Origin: Dendrophyllia cribrosa
Lineage: Eukaryota; Cnidaria; Anthozoa; Scleractinia; Dendrophylliidae
Direction of reading: 5' to 3'
DNA length: 64,000 nucleotides
NCBI GenBank assembly: GCA_024195265.1
Contig: JAJLRJ010000010.1
Span: 14,025,754-14,089,753, forward strand
Shown here: piece by piece, positions 1-11,403 of the stretch
Numbering within the stretch: the stretch's first letter is position 1
Layout: the number at the start of each line of letters is the position of its first letter
Made by a program: the position numbers and the translations under genes
The notes under the pieces: generated by a model
What the model was told of the DNA's origin: nothing
Databases searched by the model: none
Seen by the model: the letters and a program-made list of their open reading frames with translations, nothing else

Positions 1-596
1 AACATAGCGGCAAAATCATAAATCACCCACCCTTCCGCTAAACTTTAGCGTAAAATGTCATTTTTTTCAAACTCAAAAATAATTTCCGTTAAAATTTAGC
101 GGAGCCTAAAACCGTCACATAAATAACACATTGATGTCCTAGAAAATCAAATAAATAACACAAAAAAGTGTTATTTATTATCCCTGAAATTTAGCGGTAA
201 CGTCTTTGCTATCTTTGCTTTAATTCTAACGATTCACTGGTTAGTTCTAATGGGTTCGCTTTCTGGGAGTTTGCTCCAGATTTTCTATTACGGGGGGCTT
301 TGGGTTTTTAAGATTCAGCCCAGAGTCATCATTTTCCTTCTACTACCTTACTGATTGATAGGGAAAGGATAAATCAAAAATTATTTTTTTTCTCCCGCGT
401 GAGAAACTGTTCTTATGTCATTATTAATCACCAAACATACATAACTGAATGATGCATCATCCACCTTCTGATTGGTTGATATTTTCAATATTGATTCTCC
501 CGCGTGAGAAATGTTTATTTTCAAAATTGGTTTTCATGTTGAATGTTTAAACAGCTTTGGTTTAATTTTATGCACGACGCGTCTTAGTGATGAATT
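1..596 (+). repeat. Polinton left terminal inverted repeat
   Basis: This sequence reappears in reverse complement at 25298-25893 with only scattered mismatches. It contains repeated TTTAGCGG/CCGCTAAA words, a hairpin at 150-179, two copies of TTCTCCCGCGTGAGAA (near 392 and 496) that are themselves imperfect palindromes, and the palindrome GACGCGTC close to the inner edge. The repeat runs right up to the first ATG region of polymerase B. Its outer end may lie outside the window. Confidence 0.95.
150..179. repeat. Hairpin in the terminal repeat
   Basis: A perfect 12-bp stem, AATAAATAACAC with GTGTTATTTATT, encloses an A6 loop. The same hairpin sits in the right terminal repeat at 25714-25743. 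A stem conserved in both ends could be a structural terminator or a protein-binding site; its function is unknown. Confidence 0.7.
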
Positions 597-652
597 TAGC
601 CAAGCTTTTTCTTTCCCAAGGGAAAAATTATTTTTGTATTTTTCCATTTAAA

Positions 653-3309
653 ATGGAACATATGCAAGTAAAAGAATTAAGACAAATAGCGAAAGAGCGA
701 CAAATCCCTGGTCGTAGTCGCGCTAGAACAAAAGCTGATTTAATACGTTTAATTAATGCATCTTCTTCCAATATTCTTGATGCATCAACACCGCATATAG
801 AAACTCCAGTTCTTTCCCCAACACCATATCAACCGCCTTCGCAGTCTTCAATATTGGGAACAATTCAAAATACTTTTGTTTCATGGTGGAACTGGTTAAA
901 GGCCGCCCCAAAAAATATTGCGAGGAAAGCTTCGAATATGATAACAGATTTTCAACGCAAAGTGCACCAGTTATATCAGCAACAAATTAAAGTTGAAGAA
1001 GGTCCGTCAGCTCTCGAAAAGTTTGCCCGTCAGTTCATATTTGAAGGTAAGACAGGAACTTCTCCAAGAGATTATTTTCAGCAAGTTTCTGGCCAACTTC
1101 TGAATACTCTCAAGGCTAATCGAGGCACTAAAATTAACTTGATTCTATCCTGCGGAATGAATCGCCATAATTTACAAACTGGGGAAATAATTGAAATAGA
1201 TGCTCCTTTTCATTCAGAGATAGAAATTAATTTAGAAGCAACGGATTTAAATACCCTTTTAAATCAAATGATAGATACCATCCTTGAAACACTCGAAACA
1301 TTTCAAATGATGGGTTCGAATTGGCAGTTTGATCGCGTAAATCATTTGGAATTGCATCTGGTTGATTGTAAACCCCTTGGTGGAAGCACTTATATTCCCC
1401 TTCCTCCAGCCCTTGCTAAGAAGAAGGCTATCACCAGCATGCGGAATCTTGGCCAGCAATGTTTCAAGTGGGCTGTCACTCGGGCTCTCAATCCATGTGA
1501 AATTCACCCGGAAAGAATCACATCTCTGCTCAGAGCTCAATCTGAACAACTCAACTGGACTGGAATTGTTTTCCCAACACCCTTGAAGGAAATAGATCAT
1601 TTTGGAAGATTAAATCTCGACATTGCTGTTAATGTTCTCGGCTATGAATCAGTGGTTCATCCCTTGAGAATTTCCAAGCACAAACGCCAACACCATATTA
1701 CTCTGCTTCTTTTTGAGAAAGACGGGGTCCAACATTATGCCGTTGTTAACAGCCTGAGTCGTCTTCTCTCAGCTCAAGTTAATCATCATGCTAATCGTAA
1801 ACATTTTTGCCCTCATTGTCTCAATCATTTCTATGATGAAATATCCCTAGCTAAGCATGAAGAATTATGTTGCAGCAATGAAGCGATAAAAATAGAAATG
1901 CCTAAAAAGGGCGAGATTTTGAAATTTAAACATTATAATAGATCTATCAGAGTCCCTTTCATCATTTACGCTGATTTTGAAGCGTGTAATGAACCTATAA
2001 GTGGTTGTTCCCCAGGGAATAATCTCAGTTTCACAAATCAATTTCAAAAGCATAAGCCGTGCGGCTTTTGTTTTAAGGTTGTGTCATTTAATGGCGCAAA
2101 TATACCTCCCACCCTTTATCGGTCAAAGGCAGAGGATAAAGGCACCGCCGAAGACGTTTCAGAAATATTTGTAAAGAAGTTAATAAAAACAATCGTGAAT
2201 ATTCACAAGACATTTGATAACAGAAAGAAGATGATCTTCACTGCGGATGATAAGAAAGAATATGATGCAGCCAAAGTTTGCTGGATATGCAAAGGAAGTT
2301 TTGATGACTTTGATAAATCAGAGAAAAAAGTTAGAGATCATTGTCATTACACAGGTAAATATGGAGGTGCCGCTCATAATAGTTGCAATCTGCAATATAG
2401 AAAACCTAAATTCACTCCTATCATTTTCCATAACCTTGCAGGTTATGATGCTCATCTCTTTGTGAAAAACCTTGGGAAAACACCTGGGGATATTAAATGC
2501 ATTCCCAACAATGAGGAACATTATATATCATTCTCAAAGACGATTAAGATTGGAGAATATACTAACAAAGAGGGTAAACAGGTTGATATTAATCGATGAA
2601 TTGAGATTCATCGATTCTATGAAGTTCATGGCTTCTTCCCTGGGGAGTCTGGCAGCCAATTTGAAGAAGTCAGGCATTGACAAACTGAAACAAACAATGA
2701 ATGAATTTGGCGATAAAGCTGAGCTTCTTTCCAGAAAGGGAGTCTATCCATATGATTATATGGATTAAATAAATAAATTCAAGGAAACACAACTGCCACC
2801 AAAGGAGGCATTCTATTCTCAAATTAATGAATCGGGAATATCCGATGAAGACTATGAACACGCTCAAAATGTTTGGGATGAAATGGAGATAAACAACTTA
2901 GGAGAATATCATGATTTATATTTGAAAACAGATGTTTTGCTCCTTGCAGATGTTTTCGAAGAATTCCGCAATGTCTGCATGGAGAATTATCAGTTGGAAC
3001 CAGCGTGGTATTATACTGCCCCTGGTCTATCCTTTGATGCCGGTCTCAAGAAGTCAGGAGAAGAGATAACATTGTTAAATGATCCAGATATGCTCCTGTT
3101 CTTCGAAAAGGGAATCCGTGGTGGTATTTCAATGATATCCAACCGTCATGGAAAAGCAAACAATCATTATATGGGTGATAAATATGATTCTACACAATCA
3201 TCTAAATATATTCTCTATCTCGATGCAAATTCCCTCTATTCTTGGGCAATGACCCAACCACTTCCAACTGGAAACTTTCGCTGGATGAAGAACTTTAAAA
3301 GATGGGAGA
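653..3309 (+). pseudogene. polB: Protein-primed DNA polymerase B, N-terminal part (broken)
   Basis: This is the Polinton replicative polymerase, which primes from a protein. The start at 653 is preferred over the ATG at 590 because it has the element-wide TTTAAAATG context and leads straight into a SAP-like segment (VKELRQIAKERQ). A zinc finger (CPHC...HEELC) lies near 1806-1868. Exonuclease motif I is YADFEA (about 1965), motif II GYDAHLF (about 2441) and motif III YLKTDVLLLADV (about 2920). Between motifs I and II is a treble-clef, endonuclease VII/HNH-like module (CWIC, DHCHYTG, CNL; about 2280-2395). Polymerase motif A is LYLDANSLY (about 3215). Breaks: a frameshift near 2585, an in-frame TAA at 2766-2768, and the CMC transposon starting at 3310. 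Confidence 0.93.
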
Positions 3310-3324
3310 CACTGCACGAAAAAT

Positions 3325-4020
3325 CGCCTTTGCGGACGATCAAATGTGTGGTCAAAGGCGTATCAAAGACCTCCTTTGCTACATCTTTCCACACCTGTGA
3401 CGCGCGTCAAAGATCATCTTTGATGTCGCCTTTGACATAGTGGCAAAGGTGGTAAAGGCCGTCTTTACCACATCTTTGACATATACCTTTGACGCGCATC
3501 AAAGATTACATTTGATTCACCTTTGTCCATTATCAAAGGTTTGTCAAAGGTTAAGTCAAATTCGTCTGCGATTTGTGACAAAGGTAGATCAAAGGCGTGT
3601 GGTCAAATCCGTCTGTGACGCGTGTCAAAGGTTGAACAAAGGTGTTTGTTCAAATCCGTCTGCGACGCGTGCCAAAGGTTGACCAAATGTGTAGTCAAAT
3701 CCGTCTGCGACGCGTGTCAAAGGCTGAGTCAAAGATGCAGTCAAATATGTCTGAGACTTGTGTCAAAGGCTTGTCAAAAGTGAATCGTCTTTGCCATGTG
3801 CTTTACACACATTTGACACTCGTCAAAGGCCATCTTTGATCCCGCCTTTATATAGTGGTAAAGGTGACAAAGGCCATCTTTACCACATATTTGACATATG
3901 CCTTTGACGCAAGTTAAATGTGATATTCAATTCGCTTTTATTTTGTCCACTATCAAAGGTTTGTCCAAGGCGTAATCACATTGTCTACGATTGGTGTGAA
4001 AAGTGTGTCAAATATCTTGA
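3325..4020. repeat. Left subterminal palindromic repeat array of the CMC element
   Basis: The stretch consists of degenerate repeats built from TTTGAC and GTCAAA half-sites, often joined through GCGCG or GCGTG (for example near 3399, 3491, 3618, 3663 and 3709). The matching array at the other end (10810-11390) uses the same core. Such arrays are usually transposase-binding sites in CACTA elements. The open frames across it (3440-3839) are repeat translation, not genes. Confidence 0.8.
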
Positions 4021-4498
4021 CCACTTTTAGAAATTTAAATTAAATCATTAAAAAATACTGGTGTTACGTCAGCAATATTCATTATGATAAATATACAGGC
4101 CATGATGACTGTTTTAAAAATTCAATTTTAATGATGTCAAAAGCAGAATACACTCTGTACTAAATGAAAGTGCTATAAAACTGTTTCAAATAGTATCAGA
4201 AAATACATGGTTGAATTAAAAATTAATTAATGAGGCCTTAACTGCGATAGTGTACAAATGTGTCACAAATTTATCATGCAGTAGTACTAATAAGAAGCAA
4301 ATTAGTAAAGGTAATACAATGGTTTCAAGGGGTATTTGGGGGATAAATACCTCGAGTAATATTTTAAAATTGTCCCAAAATATCACGAGCCGCTTGGATT
4401 ATTTGTTTATACTGCAAGGCTAAGAAATTTCTCTTTTTCCAACGCTCACACGTGTGATCAGCGATTCGGGACCAAAAGATTACTTCAAAATAATTTTC
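4021..4498. other. Gene-free AT-rich stretch of the CMC element
   Basis: No open frame, RNA gene or repeat could be recognised between the left subterminal array and the first TTAA fold-back element. Confidence 0.5.
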
Positions 4499-4502
4499 TT
4501 AA

Positions 4503-4524
4503 GGTGGCTCCAAGTAGTTTTTTT

Positions 4525-4555
<31 letters not shown>

Positions 4556-5731
4556 GGGGGGGTCACACTTCCCTTTTTGGATGCGCTTATACATAATCTT
4601 ACTTTAGCTCAATGAATCTGAATTTGATATCAGCTGTTAGGCTAAGATGAAAGTTTTGGATGATGCTCTTTTTATGCTAATCAGCGTTTCCATAGCAACA
4701 GTAAACGAATATGGCGAAAAAAAGGTTTTTCCTAAATATCTTTCGATTTTGGAGCTACCCGCGACAAGCGAATATATGCGCTATAATCTACACTGTGTAG
4801 CACACTAAATGGGAAAATTTCAAACATATTAAACTGTTTGATTTTGAATCGCTAAAACATTTTAATACGTGTTTTTTCATGTTTAAAATATAAGCGGTCA
4901 AAACATTTCATAGGTCTCACAAATTATCATTAAATTATCACAGAAAGTTTACTGTTTACTCAGACTTACATTATTACTCCGTGCAAATAGCTCTGACTAA
5001 TTCATCGGCAATAAAGAGATCGAGCCGTATCATTCAAGTGCAGTTTAAAAAGAGGGAAAACGTCAAGAAAAACTGCATTTGAATGAAAAGCTCGATCTCT
5101 TTATTGCCGAAGAGTTAGTCAGAGCTATTTGCAGGGAGTAATAATTTAAGTCTGAGGAACTTTCTTTGGTAATTTAATGATAATTTGTGAGACCTATGGA
5201 ATGTAATGACCACTTTTAATTCAAACATGAAAAAACACGTGTTAAAAATGTTTCAGCAAATTTATTCAAAATCGAACAGTTTAATTTATTTGAAATTTTC
5301 CAATTTAGTGTGCTATACTGTGTAGATTATAGCAAATTTATTCGCTTATCGTGGGTAGCCCCAAAATCGAAAGATAATTAGGAAAAACTGTTTTTCGCCA
5401 TATTTGTTTACCGTTGCTATGGAAACGCTGATTAGCATAAAAAGAGCATCCTCCAAAACTTTCATCCAAGCCTAACATCTGATATCAAATTCAGATTCAT
5501 TGAGCTAAAGTAAGATTATGTATAAGCGCATTTTTAGAGAGCAGCTCTAAAAACTGTTTATCGGGATTTCCTCATAACATGAGCATACTAATGGCGAGTA
5601 CCAAGCCACACCCACTATTTCAAACTAATCATTTGGTCAACATGTGTGTGAAAATCGTTTAACTGCAAAGAGGGAAAACTAGCTTTTGAGCTCTTTGAAG
5701 TATGCCGGTTGGAGCCTAGGAGAGAACTACC
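4503..5731. mobile_element. TTAA-flanked fold-back element with poly(T)/poly(G) tract
   Basis: TTAA occurs at 4499-4502 and 5732-5735. The left end begins GGTGGCTCC. Long inverted arms (about 4575-5060 and 5070-5535) pair around a centre near 5065 that carries GAGATCGAGC/GCTCGATCTC. After the left end is a T17 G28 run (4518-4562) that may be expanded or misassembled. The end motif links it to four other elements in this window (6195-8439, 22026-22680, 40643-41327, 54013-55778). No transposase is encoded. Confidence 0.75.
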
Positions 5732-5841
5732 TTAAAGACTTAATTCAAGGATTTCACGAAAGATTAATTGGAATGAATTATTTTGGACTTTGGCAGTTGC
5801 ACCTAAAAATGATATAAAGTAAGTGATAAATAATATTTATT

Positions 5842-6021
5842 AGTATATACTGAAACAGTGGATAGCATTGTTGGCGCGCTCTGATTGGCTACTGAAACTC
5901 GGAATAGCAAGTGCTATTCACCTCCCAGCAATTTGTGCGCGAAAATTGTAATCGTTGACAGGAATAAATGAGTTAAAAAGCATCATTTTCCTCATATTAT
6001 CTCACTGTTTCAGTATATACT
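5842..6021. mobile_element. 180-bp MITE
   Basis: The ends are exact inverted copies: AGTATATACTGAAACAGTG at 5842-5860 and its reverse complement at 6003-6021. There is no coding potential. A TA or TTA duplication is possible but not certain. A second short fold-back (6023-6110) touches its right edge. Confidence 0.7.
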
Positions 6022-6022
6022 A

Positions 6023-6110
6023 AAACAACTATTCACCTCAGTGTAGGTGGGTAGTGGTGGATATTTACCTCGCCACCACTACCCACCTCCACTTCGGTGA
6101 ATTGAGTTGT
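6023..6110. repeat. Short palindromic repeat (fold-back remnant)
   Basis: The arms AGGTGGGTAGTGGTGG and CCACCACTACCCACCT, with flanking AACAACT.../...AGTTGTT, form an imperfect hairpin of roughly 40-bp arms. It resembles the minimal core of a MITE. No coding potential. Confidence 0.6.
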
Positions 6111-6194
6111 TAATTATTCTTGTAAGAGATTCTGATTTTTAAGGTTTTACAGAAATTACAAATTTCTTGCCTGCAACAGGATTATATCCTTTAA

Positions 6195-8439
6195 GGAGGC
6201 TCGTACCCATTTCTCAAGTCTACACCCTTTCAATTTTAATGGGCCATATCTTTTGTTGTAGCGCATAAAAGGTCAAGCACTTTGCATGCAAACACACAAT
6301 ACATTGAACTTTATGGGAGTATACGATTTGTTTACATCGGTGCTTCCATGGCAACAGAATGGTGATCCTCCGAAATTCACAAGTTGCGGAGTTTCTCTAG
6401 ATCGAGAGAATTTTTTGTAAAACCCGCTAGTGGACCAATTGATTAGACCATGGGCTTCAACTGGACAAAGTTTAAAAGAAATGTATGAGAGCGTTTTTGA
6501 AATTTTGGGGGATGAAGTTTTGGGGATTGTAAATACAGTGAAAAACATACTATCGACATAATTGGCAAATATCTAAAGAAAACAATGCGCGATGGGAATG
6601 CAGTTTCACCTCATAGTAGTTTGATTCCATTTTAATTGGTGTGTGAAAAAGTGAAGGGGTTGCTTTGCCCGATTGCGAGAAAGAAGGATTTGATTAGCGT
6701 ACGTTCAGCTGCTCTATAATGTTGCCATTTTTGTATGTAATTTGGTCTATGCCTACGAATGTGATGATAATTTGGAAACCGTGAGATTTTTGACAACCTC
6801 GAGATTAATCATCAGTTTATATGGCCTGCAAGTTTCAAGGGCATTGAAGACATGCAAGGCAATAAAATAGGGCCTCCAATGTACCAATGTTTTCATGCAG
6901 ACTTTGTGTTTACAAGTGAGCGTCCTAATTATTCACGAGTATTGTTTTCAAGTTTTATATGCACGTGCAAAACTTTAGCAAAAAGTTTATTTGCATCGAA
7001 CAGAACGCTCGATTGTTTTCCGAAGAATTTTCCGTAACATGCTAATAACTGGCTTGAGAATTATAATAACATTACGCACTCTATGTCGCGCGCAATTACG
7101 CTGTAATGCAACCATACCTAGGGTCTCTGTAAAATTGCAGGACAAGAAGAACATATTCCAATTTGCAAATTTATAAACGAAATACAGAAACAGTGCTTCT
7201 TATGTCCCACGCAAGAACAGTGTGACAATTTTATATTTTAGCTGAGAATTTTGCTTTGCGCTATATTATATCTAAATAAGTAACAGATGCTACGCCGATT
7301 GCAACAAATAACCATAGTGAGACAATCATAAACCATTGCCAAAGCGTGTTATTTCTGCATCCCACTTGATGAAATTAAACGTGACGTTTCCGACGTTTCT
7401 TTATCAGTACTGTTGTCATTGCTATTCGTAACGCAAGCCAGTTATTAGCATGTTTCGGAAAATTCTTCGGAAAGCAATCGACGTTCTGTTCGATGCAAAT
7501 AAATTTTTTTGCTAAAGTTTTGCACGTGCATATGAAACTTTAAGACAATACTCGTGAATAATGAGGACTCTCACTTGTAAACTCAAAATCTGCGGGAGTA
7601 AATTGGTACATTGGGGGCCCTATTTTATTGCCTTGCATGTCTTCAATGCCCTTGAAACTTGCAGGCCATATAAATTGATAATTAATTTCCAGATTGTCAA
7701 TTAAAAAAAAATTTTTCTCGCTGTTTCCAAATTATCATCACATTTGTAGGCGTAGACCAAATTACATACAAAAATGGCAACAATGAGCAGCTGAACGTAC
7801 GCTAATCAAATCCTTCTTTCTCGCAATCGGCAAAGGCAACCCCCGCACTTTTTCCCACACTATTTCAAATGGAGTCAAACTATTTTGAGACGAAACTGCA
7901 TTCCCATCGCGCATCGTTTTCTTTAGATAATATTAGCCAATAAGGTCGATAGTATGTTTTTCACTGTATTTACCCAAAACTTCATCCCCCCAAAATTTCA
8001 AAAACGCTCTCATACATTTCTTTTAAACTTTGTCCAGTTGAAGCCCTTGGTCTAATCAATTAGTCCAGTAGCGGGTTTTACAAAGAATTCTCTCGATCTA
8101 GAGAAACTCCACATTTTGTGAATTTCGGAGGATCACCATTCTGTTGCCATGGAAGCACCGATGTAAACAAATCCTATAGAGGTTTTGCACGGCAGCCATG
8201 TTGCATGGCAGGAACAATAGATTCTTTTCCCTATGGGAAAGAATGTTCTTTCTAATGCAAAACCTTTTTATTGTTCCTGCCATGCAACATGGCTGCCGTG
8301 CAAAACCTCTATACTCACATAAAGTTCAGTGTATTGTGTGTTTGCATGCAAAGTGGCTTGTCTTTTTATGCGCAACAACAAAAGATATGGCCCATTAAAA
8401 TTGAAAGGGTGTGGACTTGAGAAATGGGTACGAGTCTCC
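6195..8439. mobile_element. 2.2-kb TTAA-flanked fold-back element
   Basis: TTAA lies at 6191-6194 and 8440-8443. The ends are inverted (GGAGGCTCGTACCC and GGGTACGAGTCTCC). The arms are about 1 kb each: 6195-7200 is repeated in reverse at 7430-8439, around a spacer near 7200-7430. Reading frames in it (for example 6273-6548 and 6852-7176) are mirrored in the other arm and look non-coding. A 131-bp MITE sits in the right arm, and the left arm preserves the empty site. Confidence 0.82.
8179..8309. mobile_element. 131-bp palindromic MITE with TATA duplication
   Basis: The insert begins GAGGTTTTGCACGG and ends CCGTGCAAAACCTC, with about 60-bp inverted arms. It is flanked by TATA at 8175-8178 and 8310-8313. 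The opposite arm of the host fold-back (around 6328-6333) has a single TATA and no insert, so the insertion happened after the fold-back formed. Confidence 0.85.
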
Positions 8440-8443
8440 TTAA

Positions 8444-10800
8444 TTGCTACATGGTTGCTGACGGCAATCGAAAGCCAACAATAACTCATCCCTGCCAATT
8501 AACTGTACTGCCATGTATATCAGTCATACATATAACAAGTTATGAGCCACAGCTATGTTTAAAAAGTTTAAAAATTAATTAACTATTATATGAACGTTTA
8601 TGGTAAAATTCAAGTATTTTTTTGTGGATTTTCAGTGTCAAATTTCGGCTTTCACGAAATCAATACATAAGATCATATTTCAGGTGCTGAAATGAAATAA
8701 TGTTTTCCATGACAAGAATTTTTTACAGGAGATGAATTTCACTGAGACGACAACACATTTTGTCATCTGCCCACTTGTTATCATTACAAAATTACACATG
8801 CATTATAGTGTTAGTTTGTTATAAAGTTGAAGAAAAGACAATATACTGTTTGTTGCATCTTTTCAAGACCATATGTGATATGAAAACATGACTGTGAAGT
8901 AGGTTTCAAGTGTGGTGTGACTGTAACATAATTTATGCATTAGGTGAACCTAATCTCACCTGACTCTAGATCAGAAATGAGTTCGGCAAACAGGCATGCA
9001 TTTTAATTGCAATGTCAGTTGAAGTTGTTTGTGCCCTGAAAATGTTATCCATGCATTTACAGCCACCTTTTTGTCTTTTCTTTCAAACTTAAGTTATGAT
9101 CACTTTGAATGCAAATTAAAGTTCTCAGATTATGAACAGGCTAAGTCACACATTTGTTTGAACAACCATGGCATGTTTTATACCAAAATATAAAGGTCGT
9201 GTTTTCACATGATTGTTTACGTATGCTCGATGCGATACTGTACATCCATTCATTTCTTGAAGCTTGAATTGTTTTTTGAATGTGGAAGTATGACAAGCGA
9301 TTCTCTTAACTTACATCATTTCCTTTACCTGTATATTTGTTTTAATCATTTTTCATTAATTTTAATTTCTTAAGTATTAATAAATTAACTGATTTTTTCG
9401 TAATGATTTTCTTTAACTGCTGCTTTAAAAATAATCAAGCATTCTTGGGACCGAAGGGGTGGCTAATATGTTCACTCGTTCTAATGGAACCTGAAAAGTG
9501 TCTTAAGTTTAAGCATGATCTGTTCATTAGCTCTTTACACTCTTGAAAGTTATAGAGAAATATTTACTTCTTTGGTCTTCTGATCATTGCATTCTTTGAT
9601 TGAATAACCAGACACGTGTAGCTGCCAACGGCAAGCTGACTTGGCAACAGCCCAGCAAGACATCTTTGCTCTTCAAATTTCATGCCTGTTTACACATAAA
9701 ATTAATTACTTTCAAATAAACATACTAAGGCAATTATAACATTGTGCTTGCAAAAAGAAAAACCAAGATTTAAAACAAAGCACTGTGTCCAATTTAATGG
9801 GAGGTTGCTGGAAAATCAAATAATATAATTACGTGACTTTTTAATAAACTGTCTTTATTGGGCATCTGATCTGAAAATGTTATTAGTTTATACTGTTGGA
9901 ACAGTAAATTGTATCTTTGTTAGAAATTAATATTAATTTCACCCAAATGTAAAACTAAAAGTAAACAGAAGAACTCACCACTTGTAAAGAAAAAAATTGT
10001 AGGTTGTAAATTGTAAATTGTAAGCATGATGCCTGCGACCATTATTTAGACTCTATCAAGTTCAATGTGATGCACCCAAAACATATGAATTAGTTTTTAA
10101 ACATGGAGCTCAATGTTCTATGCAGCAAAAACTTCAACATTCCCTGTAGCAAGATTGTGTATCACAAATGAAATATGCGATGTTGAAGTGCAATTTTAAG
10201 CTTAAGTATTATGAACAAACAATTTTCAGTTGCAAATGACAGATAAAAATGAATAAAACGGATATCCAGGGTTTGTCATTAATATAAACAGGTCACTAAA
10301 TAGCCTCGTTTGGTGACCTTGTATTTCATAAACAAGCATCAAAAGCTAGCATTTTATATACAAAAAGGATTAGCTGGAAATAAATAAAGTTCATTCTGTT
10401 TGTTTACCGGCAAGTTTAATCGAAGTCTGAGAAAGCAAATATCCGTGTTGGAACGCTTGAGAACTCTTAGATCTTATTTAAGGCTTAATTTAATTTTTTA
10501 AATGTCAAAAAGAGACTTACCTTTTAATCTTAAGTCAAGTTTGGGTCAAAGAAAGGTGGAAAGATTATTATCCAAACGATCTTCTGAACGCAGGAAAATC
10601 AGAATATTTTTTTCTCTTCGACTCACTCTGTACGCGTCAGATGTATCTTGGTTGTGATTGGTCAAAGAGAAATGGCAACCGGCGGAAAGCGCGGGAAACT
10701 GGCTGCCTCGGCTCCAGTCTATCGTCCGGCCGCTCGGGACGGCCATTTTGATCAGTTAATCGTAAGTAAACGTGACAAGATGTTCAAAACAAAAGCAAAG
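8444..10800. other. Gene-free interior of the CMC element
   Basis: This AT-rich stretch has no open frame resembling a transposase and no repeat I could pair with another part of the window. Near 10620-10760 it becomes GC-rich (GGCGGAAAGCGCGGG) and includes a GTAAGT donor-like site at about 10764, as might a lost promoter and first exon. This is only a suggestion. Confidence 0.45.
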
Positions 10801-10809
10801 CCGTCATAT

Positions 10810-11390
10810 CTTTAACTTCATCTTTGAAGCCCGTCACAGGTGAAGTCAAAGTTCTTAGTATGTTTGACCTCACCTTGGACAAATGTCAAAAGAAACGAAT
10901 ACCAAAGCGTCATATCTTTGACTGTACCTTTGACGCGTGTCAAAGGCGAAGTCAAAGTTGTTTACATATTTGACCTCGCCTTTGACAGGGGGCCAAAAGA
11001 ATATCTAAGCTGTCATATTTTTGACTTCACCTTTAACGCGCGTCAAAGGTGAAGTCAAACACGTCGTCGTATTTGACCTCGCCTTTGTCCCGTCTCAAAG
11101 GTATATGCAAAGCCGTTATATATTTGGCATCACCTGTGACGCGCGTCAAAGGCGAAGTCAAAGTTGTTTCCACATTTGACCTCGCCTTTGACAGGTATCA
11201 AAAGAATATCAAAGCTGTCATATCTTTGACTTCACTTTTGGCGCACGTCAAATGCGAAGTCTCACACAAAGGTATATGCAAAGCCGTTATACATTTGACA
11301 TCACCTTTGACGCGCGTCAAAGATGATGTCAAAGTCGATGCCACATTTGACCACACCTTTGATGAAAGTCAAAGGTATAGCAAATCCAAT
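10810..11390. repeat. Right subterminal palindromic repeat array of the CMC element
   Basis: Tandem units of about 100 bp alternate TTTGACTTCACCTTTGACG- and GTCAAAGGYGAAGTCAAAG-type halves. The core CCTTTGACGCGCGTCAAAGG is a perfect 20-bp palindrome. The array mirrors 3325-4020. The open frame 11049-11394 that runs into polymerase B sequence is repeat translation up to about 11403. Confidence 0.82.
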
Positions 11391-11403
11391 ATTTCGTGCA
11401 GTG

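Larger units (their letters stand above)
3310..11403. mobile_element. CACTA-type (CMC/EnSpm-like) non-autonomous DNA transposon inside polB
   Basis: The termini are inverted: CACTGCACGAAA at 3310-3321 and TTTCGTGCAGTG at 11392-11403. A 3-bp target duplication AGA flanks the insert (3307-3309 and 11404-11406). CACTG termini plus a 3-bp duplication are typical of the CACTA/EnSpm branch of the CMC superfamily, as are the large subterminal repeat arrays found here at both ends. Taking out the insert with one AGA leaves the polymerase reading frame continuous across the join, which fixes the borders. No transposase was found in the 8094 bp; the interior holds smaller fold-back elements and unrecognised AT-rich DNA. 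Confidence 0.88.

Noticed and set aside
3440..3839. Two frames after the polymerase B N-terminal part
   Set aside because: They run through the CMC subterminal repeat array and have repeat composition.
8098..8498. Three overlapping small frames
   Set aside because: They cover a palindromic MITE and a fold-back arm and mirror each other.
10546..10746. 66-codon leftward frame in GC-rich DNA
   Set aside because: No domain, and it has promoter-like base composition; not enough to call a gene.
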